From an uncultured Pseudomonadota bacterium (GTDB lineage Bacteria; Myxococcota_A; UBA9042; CAIXZC01), in the NCBI GenBank assembly GCA_937884235.1, contig CALGBT010000032.1, positions 1-11,449 of the forward strand: a DNA stretch of 11,449 nucleotides, in the 5' to 3' direction. A program made the translations under genes and the position numbers. The notes beneath the pieces are model-generated. The model was not told the origin of the DNA and ran no database searches. It saw only the letters and a program-made list of their open reading frames with translations. The first letter of the stretch is position 1. Each line of letters begins with the position of its first letter. Below, piece after piece: positions 7,160 through 11,449 of the stretch.

Positions 7160-8704
7160 TCAATGCACAGGCCAATCAGCCTGGCTCCAGTAGAAATCCC
7201 AGTTTGGTCCTCTCAGCGACGTGCCTACGTAAGTGAGGATGACGAAGCCGACGAGGAAGCAGGTGAAAAGCGCGATGGCGCCGAGCCTGGTCGAGCCTGA
7301 GCGCCACAGCACGATGAGTGACCATGCAGCGTAAAAGAAGGTGAGCAGCGTCCCGGGGTTGACTAGGATGATGACGAGTTGGTCGATGTCAGGGAACCAG
7401 TTGCGCAGCCATCCGAAGTTCACTGGCACTGCCACTGCCAGGACTGCGAAGAGTGCCGCGAAGAGCGCGCTGAGCCAGGCGATGCGCCGGCCGGGCCGAC
7501 CGGCGAAATAATGGCCGGCATCCGCGGTCTCACGGTCAAGGTAGGGGATCAGCCCTAATCCCAGCATGGAGAGGGCAGGTACCACCAGGCCTCCCATGAG
7601 TGCGGAGTATGAGACGAGCTCCTGGAGCCCCAGGAAATACCACGGTGCCTTAGCCGGATTCTCAGGGATGGCGGCGTTAGCCAGGGTCTTGAGAGGTGCG
7701 TCCCAGAAGAGGCTCAGTGCAACGCACGCAAAAAACGTGACCATAAACACCAGCAACTCGGCTCGCAGCAGAAATGGCCAACTCGGCACCGTATCCACCG
7801 GGTCGAGATCGGTGGCCGGTCGCCGGTCGGCGACAACGCACATGAGGCCGTAAGTCTTGTGCGGGGCCTCAGCAGGGGCCGTGGGAAGGGAATCTGTGGC
7901 CGGAGCACCTTCACCGGATCGGGTGCGAATCTCGTCTGGCCGGGCCAGACCACCGTCCTTGCGTACTCGCCAGAAGTGTACTGCCAGCAACGCTACCATA
8001 GCCACCGGTAACACTACGACGTGCAGCAGATAGAACCGGGTGAGGGCCTCCTGACCAACCTCGCTAGCCCCCAGAAGAAGTTCCTTCTGGAAGCCGCCGG
8101 GGTCGAACCAGCCTGTGATACCCAGCGCATCGGTAAGCTCTCGCGGGGAAGCTGCTATGTTGGAACCTACGGTAATGGCCCAGTAGCCCAGTTGGTCCCA
8201 GGGCAGGAGGTAGCCGGTGAAAGAGAGGCCGAGGGTGAGGATGAGTAGCACGATGCCTACTACCCAGTTGAACTCCCGGCCGCGCTTGTACGCACCGGCG
8301 AAGAACACCCGCGCCATGTGGAGCAGGACAGCAGCCACCATGATATGGGCCGCGAATCGGTGGATGTTGCGCACGAAACGCCCGGAAGGAACTACCGTGA
8401 CGATATCCTTGATGCTGTCGTAGGCCAGGTCTGTGGATGGCTTGTAGTAGACCATGAGCAGGAGGCCGGTAACGCAGAGGATACCGAATGCGCTGGCAGC
8501 AATCATGCCGAGACCCATGGTTGCGGTGAAACGCAAGGTCCGCCGGTGAATCCGCGTTGCGTGGAGGTGCAGGAAGACGTTCCCAAAGACGGCCAGAGAA
8601 CTGTTGCGCGCCGACCCGGAACTGCCGCGACGGATGACCGACTGGCGAACCGTTGCGGGAAGGTTGCGCAGATTGGCGGCAAAGGCAGCTAGGCCTCTCT
8701 TCAT
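7160..8704 (-). CDS. Cytochrome b of a bc/b6f-type quinol oxidase complex (fused b6 plus subunit IV)
   Basis: A 514-residue integral membrane protein that joins the b6-like N-terminal half and the subunit IV-like C-terminal half. The four heme b ligands are seen: H115 and H129 (RNIHRFAAH...LLHMARVFFAGAYK, spacing 14) and H228 and H243 (RFYLLHVVVLPV...AVHFWRVRKDGG, spacing 15; both spacings are as in cytochrome b6). GYLLPWDQLGYWA (164-176) is the conserved Qo-side segment. A hydrophilic linker with Pro and Thr (about 250-285) separates the halves. The second half has KAPWYFLGLQEL (352-363) in place of PEWY, and ends with a subunit IV-like SLRGPNWDFYW. Function: oxidises quinol (menaquinol likely) at Qo, with heme bL and bH carrying electrons back to Qi and building proton motive force. 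The ATG has GGAGGT six bases upstream, overlapping the Rieske stop; 12 bases lie between the genes. A basic N-terminal extension of about 45 residues precedes the usual start region. Confidence 0.93.
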   Translation of the reverse strand: MKRGLAAFAANLRNLPATVRQSVIRRGSSGSARNSSLAVFGNVFLHLHATRIHRRTLRFTATMGLGMIAASAFGILCVTGLLLMVYYKPSTDLAYDSIKDIVTVVPSGRFVRNIHRFAAHIMVAAVLLHMARVFFAGAYKRGREFNWVVGIVLLILTLGLSFTGYLLPWDQLGYWAITVGSNIAASPRELTDALGITGWFDPGGFQKELLLGASEVGQEALTRFYLLHVVVLPVAMVALLAVHFWRVRKDGGLARPDEIRTRSGEGAPATDSLPTAPAEAPHKTYGLMCVVADRRPATDLDPVDTVPSWPFLLRAELLVFMVTFFACVALSLFWDAPLKTLANAAIPENPAKAPWYFLGLQELVSYSALMGGLVVPALSMLGLGLIPYLDRETADAGHYFAGRPGRRIAWLSALFAALFAVLAVAVPVNFGWLRNWFPDIDQLVIILVNPGTLLTFFYAAWSLIVLWRSGSTRLGAIALFTCFLVGFVILTYVGTSLRGPNWDFYWSQADWPVH

Positions 8705-8716
8705 GGTCCAACCTCC

Positions 8717-9184
8717 TTACGCCACGTGAAAGGTCCCGGGGGGGACCTCTTGAGAACCGTCAACCACGAGCATCCCGTTGGGTGCCTTGCGGACTGCGAG
8801 CCAGGGCAAAGCGCGCGGCGCCGGGCCTTGCGTCACCCCGCCCAGCTGGTCAAAGCGTGAGCCGTGGCATGGGCACGAGAAGCCGCCAGAAGCGGGGCTC
8901 ACGATACAGCCCAGGTGAGTGCAGACCAGGGAGATCGCAGCGATCCCCTTGGGGCCCGATAGCACGAGCACGTTGCGGCCCGGGACGATTTCTGAGGTGC
9001 CGGAAGGGAACTCCTCAGGACGCCCGATACGAAATGCACGGCCTTGCTCCGGCAAGGCGCGAGGCCGCGGCAGGCGCATGGCCGCAACTGCGGACCCCAG
9101 CAGCGCTACCCCTGAGGCCAAGAGACCAGCAGTGCCGAGGAAATCACGGCGGGAAACGGGCTCGGGCTTTAGTCGATCTGACAT
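8717..9184 (-). CDS. Rieske [2Fe-2S] protein of the cytochrome b complex
   Basis: A 155-residue Rieske protein. Tat signal/anchor: SRRDFLG (residues 11-17) followed by a hydrophobic helix (about 19-36), normally uncleaved in this family. The cluster site is complete: CTHLGC (C88, H90, C93) and CPCHGS (C104, C106, H107). C88, H90, C104 and H107 should bind the cluster, and C93-C106 form the usual disulfide. GGVTQGPAPRALPW (115-128) is the Pro-loop region. It takes one electron from quinol at Qo and hands it to the cytochrome c. The ATG at 9184 is chosen because GAGGTG lies five bases upstream and the start overlaps the stop of the preceding gene by 16 bases. A longer in-frame reading to 9268 would run deep inside that gene and lacks Tat sense. 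The protein is short but typical of bacterial b6f-like Rieske proteins. Confidence 0.95.
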   Translation of the reverse strand: MSDRLKPEPVSRRDFLGTAGLLASGVALLGSAVAAMRLPRPRALPEQGRAFRIGRPEEFPSGTSEIVPGRNVLVLSGPKGIAAISLVCTHLGCIVSPASGGFSCPCHGSRFDQLGGVTQGPAPRALPWLAVRKAPNGMLVVDGSQEVPPGTFHVA

Positions 9185-11100
9185 GACGGCACCTCTTCGA
9201 AGAGAAAGCGTTCCATGGTGATCGCACCCACCGGGCAGCGAAGCGCACAAGCCGCGCAGCGGATGCAACGGGTTTCGTCTTTGAGGATGGCTGAGGCTTC
9301 GCTAGCGGCAACGCCACCCAGGCGCGGTTCAATCACCGAGTCGGACGCTTCGTCGCAGGCCAAACGGGGTACTGAAACGATGCGCAGGCAGAGTTCAGGG
9401 CAGACCTCCACACAGCCACCGCAAAGGACGCACCGTTGACCATCAAAGATAGTGTTGATGCCGCAGTCAAGGCAGCGTTCTGCCTCCTGCCGGGCAGCGA
9501 CAGCAGGAAAGACCCCTTCGACTTCAGCGTCTTGCCCGGCAAGCCGCTGGGCAGGGTCGAGAATCGGGGGCTGGATCCTCTGCCGGGACTCGTAATCGGG
9601 CTCGCGCTCGTAATCCCACTGGCCAAGGTGGAGCTCCACGTCCGTGTATCTGATGGCGCGCCCGGTGACGCTCTCGTAAACCGCCCGGGCTACTGCCTTT
9701 CCCGACGCAACCGCGTGAATAAGCAGCTTGGTGCCGTAAGCCAGGTCGCCCGCAATAAAGAGGTCGGGGGCGCTCGTGCGCCCACTATCAGCGTCGCAGG
9801 CCACATAGCCGCGTGTGGTGAGTTCAAGGCCGTCCCGTTCAGCATCGACAAAGGTCAGGTCCACGGCCTGGCCAATGGCCACCAACACCGTATCACACTC
9901 GATAACCTCAGCCTGTTCTGAGTCGAAGAGGGGAGCGAAGCGTCCCTCTTCGTCGAAGACTCGCAGGCATCTCTGAAAACCGACACCCCGCACCTCTCCT
10001 TCGTCTCCAACGAGGATCTCCGTGGGCCCCAGGCCGTTTCGGCGGATGATGCCCTCTTCGTCGCCTTCGATTATCTCAACGTCGTCTGCGGGCATCTCAT
10101 CTAGAGATTCCAGTGAAGTAAGTACTACCATGGCTTCTTGGGATACTCGCTGTGCTGTGCGCGCAGCATCTGAAGCGATCTGACGCAAGACCGAGCGCCC
10201 GACATCGTAGGCTACATTACCGCCCCCGATGACGACCACCCGACGCCCCAGGGAGACCGGTATCCCAAGGGCAACTTCTCGGAGGAATTCAACGCCACCC
10301 AGCACGCCCTTGGCATCGGCTCCAGGCACGGTCAGGCGCCGGGATTGCTTGGCCCCCACTGCCAGCACGATGCGATCGTGGCGGGCTCGCAGTTCCGGAA
10401 GCGACAGGTCTTTGCCGATCTGGCAGTTCGTGACCGCCGTGACCCCCAAAGCTTCGATAACCGCAACTTCGGCGCGAATCAGATCCCGAGGAAGGCGGTA
10501 CTGGGGAACGCCCACCGCGAGCATCCCTGCAAGCACTGGTTCCATTTCATAGAGGGTGACATCGAAACCGAGTAGCGCCAGGTCGTGGGCCGCCGCCAGT
10601 CCTGCAGGCCCGCTGCCGACGATCCCGACTGAGGTCTCAACAACCCTGGGAACGTCGCCGCTTTGCAGGCTCTGGAGCAAGGGGAGAAGCTCATCCCGGT
10701 TGGAGCACGCAGCCGGGCTTCGTCGCTTCACAAGGTCGGTGAAGGCCGAAACAAATTCATGGGGGTCGATGCCGCTCTCAGGACCGTGCTGTTCACAGAC
10801 AAAGCGCTTGAGGGCGCGGATTGCGATTGGCCGGTCAATGCTGCCACGGCGGCAAGCCACTTCACAGGGGGCTCCGCAAACCCGCCCGCAAATTGATGCG
10901 AGGGGGTTCGGGCCACGAGCAATAAGCCAGGCGAGTTCGTCGTCACCCGCGGCGATGGCCCTGACATAACCTCGCGCGTCAGTGTGCACCGGACAGGCGT
11001 GCTGGCACTTCACCTGCTCCTTCCAGTACTGCCTGTTGGGCACCTTCACCACCGAGCGCTCAAAGAGTATCTCAGGTTCTTGTGCACGCTGGGGAGACAT
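9169..11100 (-). CDS. GltD/NfnB-like FAD-dependent NAD(P)-type oxidoreductase with fused ferredoxin domains
   Basis: A 643-residue soluble protein, probably cytoplasmic (no signal or membrane segment). The N-terminal domain resembles the Fe-S domain shared by glutamate synthase small subunit and dihydropyrimidine dehydrogenase: C32-x3-C36 and C71-x3-C75-x3-C79-x3-C83. An FAD dinucleotide fold follows (GIVGSGPAGLAAAHDL, from 159) and a second, NAD(P)-type fold (VVVIGGGNVAYDVGRS, from 288). The C-terminal segment carries C543-x2-C546, C557-x2-C560-x2-C563-x3-C567 and C612-x2-C615-x2-C618-x3-C622P, ferredoxin-like clusters. It should move electrons between a pyridine nucleotide and ferredoxin-type carriers. 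In this operon it probably feeds the respiratory chain, or draws from it by reverse transfer; the direction is unknown. ATG 11100 is chosen over a TTG at 11127 because GGAGGTG is three bases upstream. First gene of the operon. A biosynthetic glutamate synthase role is unlikely without a large subunit. Confidence 0.85.
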   Translation of the reverse strand: MSPQRAQEPEILFERSVVKVPNRQYWKEQVKCQHACPVHTDARGYVRAIAAGDDELAWLIARGPNPLASICGRVCGAPCEVACRRGSIDRPIAIRALKRFVCEQHGPESGIDPHEFVSAFTDLVKRRSPAACSNRDELLPLLQSLQSGDVPRVVETSVGIVGSGPAGLAAAHDLALLGFDVTLYEMEPVLAGMLAVGVPQYRLPRDLIRAEVAVIEALGVTAVTNCQIGKDLSLPELRARHDRIVLAVGAKQSRRLTVPGADAKGVLGGVEFLREVALGIPVSLGRRVVVIGGGNVAYDVGRSVLRQIASDAARTAQRVSQEAMVVLTSLESLDEMPADDVEIIEGDEEGIIRRNGLGPTEILVGDEGEVRGVGFQRCLRVFDEEGRFAPLFDSEQAEVIECDTVLVAIGQAVDLTFVDAERDGLELTTRGYVACDADSGRTSAPDLFIAGDLAYGTKLLIHAVASGKAVARAVYESVTGRAIRYTDVELHLGQWDYEREPDYESRQRIQPPILDPAQRLAGQDAEVEGVFPAVAARQEAERCLDCGINTIFDGQRCVLCGGCVEVCPELCLRIVSVPRLACDEASDSVIEPRLGGVAASEASAILKDETRCIRCAACALRCPVGAITMERFLFEEVPSCQID

Positions 11101-11103
11101 CCG

Positions 11104-11110
11104 CACCTCC
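11104..11110 (-). promoter_or_regulatory. Ribosome binding site deciding the start of the first gene
   Basis: GGAGGTG lies three bases before ATG 11100 and downstream of the alternative TTG at 11127, so the shorter protein is preferred. Confidence 0.7.
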
Positions 11111-11134
11111 AAGGCCGTGTATCGCAAGTGCGTT

Positions 11135-11176
11135 ATGTTATGCCACTTTCTCAGGCCATTCCTTGACCTTGGTCAA
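11135..11176 (-). promoter_or_regulatory. Probable FNR/DNR-type activated promoter of the operon
   Basis: TTGACCTTGGTCAA at 11163-11176 is a perfect palindrome with six-base arms. It fits the TTGAY-N4-RTCAA consensus of CRP/FNR-family regulators (FNR, DNR, NNR), which switch on anaerobic and nitrogen-oxide respiration. On the minus strand TAACAT (11140-11135, four of six bases of TATAAT) fits a -10 box. With a start near 11128, the palindrome centre falls at about -41, the class II activator position. The leader would be about 28 bases to the ATG. The promoter is an inference from spacing; the palindrome is seen directly. Confidence 0.6.
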
Positions 11177-11449
11177 TAATTATCAACACAGTCTGAAGAG
11201 AACATCGCTCCCCGAAATCTGGCCAGCGTTTGAAAGGGTCAAATTGAAGTCATCAGTCATGGGTGATAGTCACCTTGCCCCTTCTCAACATTAGATCGAC
11301 CCCACCAAGCACTGGGCTTTTCGTCCGTGCCGCCTACTGTCGGGCAGGAACCTAACGGGAGGCAATGATGAGCCCGAGAGTGCAACGACAAAAACAGCGG
11401 ACGCGCCGCCAGATAGAGCTGTTATTACACTAGGTTGGGCTGGACGCCG
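11177..11449. other. Upstream flank without a convincing gene
   Basis: About 270 bases between the operon promoter and the window edge. It holds a short inverted repeat, GGTGA-TAG-TCACC, at 11262-11274, which could be an operator or weak hairpin. A 22-codon plus-strand ORF at 11365-11433 begins just after GGGAGG. Its very basic product (MMSPRVQRQKQRTRRQIELL...) ends at TAG and is not recognised; it may be a leader peptide, a broken gene start or chance. On the minus strand one frame is open from the edge to about 11290 with no recognisable motif. A divergent promoter is possible but not shown. Confidence 0.4.

Noticed and set aside
9185..9268. Longer Rieske start at 9268
   Set aside because: The added residues come from the ferredoxin region of the upstream gene read in another frame; the ATG at 9184 has the ribosome site and gives a proper Tat signal.
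11101..11127. TTG start at 11127 for the flavoprotein
   Set aside because: ATG 11100 has GGAGGTG directly upstream, and a start at 11127 would coincide with the inferred transcription start.
1..11449. CRISPR array, tRNA, rRNA, defence or phage genes
   Set aside because: No regularly spaced repeats, no tRNA-like cloverleaf and no such protein motifs were seen; the window is respiratory metabolism.

Overview
The window holds one minus-strand operon of eight genes (transcribed from about 11100 down to 276). It encodes a complete respiratory chain ending in a nitrate-reductase-like molybdoenzyme. Order of transcription: NAD(P)H-type FAD/Fe-S oxidoreductase (11100-9169), Rieske protein (9184-8717), fused cytochrome b (8704-7160), membrane-anchored hexaheme cytochrome c (7150-5630), Mo-bisMGD catalytic alpha subunit (5633-2748), four-cluster Fe-S beta subunit (2733-1648), heme-b gamma subunit of the DdhC/EbdC type (1645-896) and a TorD/NarJ-type chaperone (899-276). 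Genes overlap by a few bases or sit 9-14 bases apart, and most have a strong GGAGG-type ribosome site, so they are almost certainly co-transcribed.

How the parts fit (inference from families): quinol is oxidised by the Rieske/cytochrome b pair. Electrons pass through the hexaheme cytochrome c on the outer face of the membrane to the gamma heme b, through the beta clusters, and to Mo in alpha. Alpha has a twin-arginine signal and a lipobox-like Cys, so the active site should face outwards. This resembles archaeal/periplasm-facing pNar rather than the cytoplasm-facing NarGHI of E. coli; no NarI-type anchor is seen here. The FAD protein at the head of the operon may connect the chain to NAD(P)H or ferredoxin. 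Nitrate is the likeliest substrate from NarG-like motifs, but nitrite oxidation or another oxyanion (chlorate, selenate) cannot be excluded.

Right flank (11101-11449): a promoter region with a perfect TTGACC-TT-GGTCAA palindrome of FNR/DNR type, placed at about -41 from a plausible start site. Beyond it lies sequence without a convincing gene.

Left flank (1-275): imperfect direct repeats that may be the end of an insertion sequence, then a 33-codon remnant of the start of a flavodiiron (NO/O2 reductase) gene. This is followed at once by the first 20 codons of a probable DUF1858 (hybrid-cluster-associated redox) gene that leaves the window. This flank looks rearranged.

Organism: a GC-rich bacterium living anaerobically or at low oxygen. 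The Rieske/cytochrome b/multiheme c arrangement and the flavodiiron/DUF1858 pair recall Planctomycetota, NC10, Chloroflexota or Desulfobacterota; the sequence alone does not settle the phylum. No tRNA, rRNA, CRISPR array or complete mobile element was seen.
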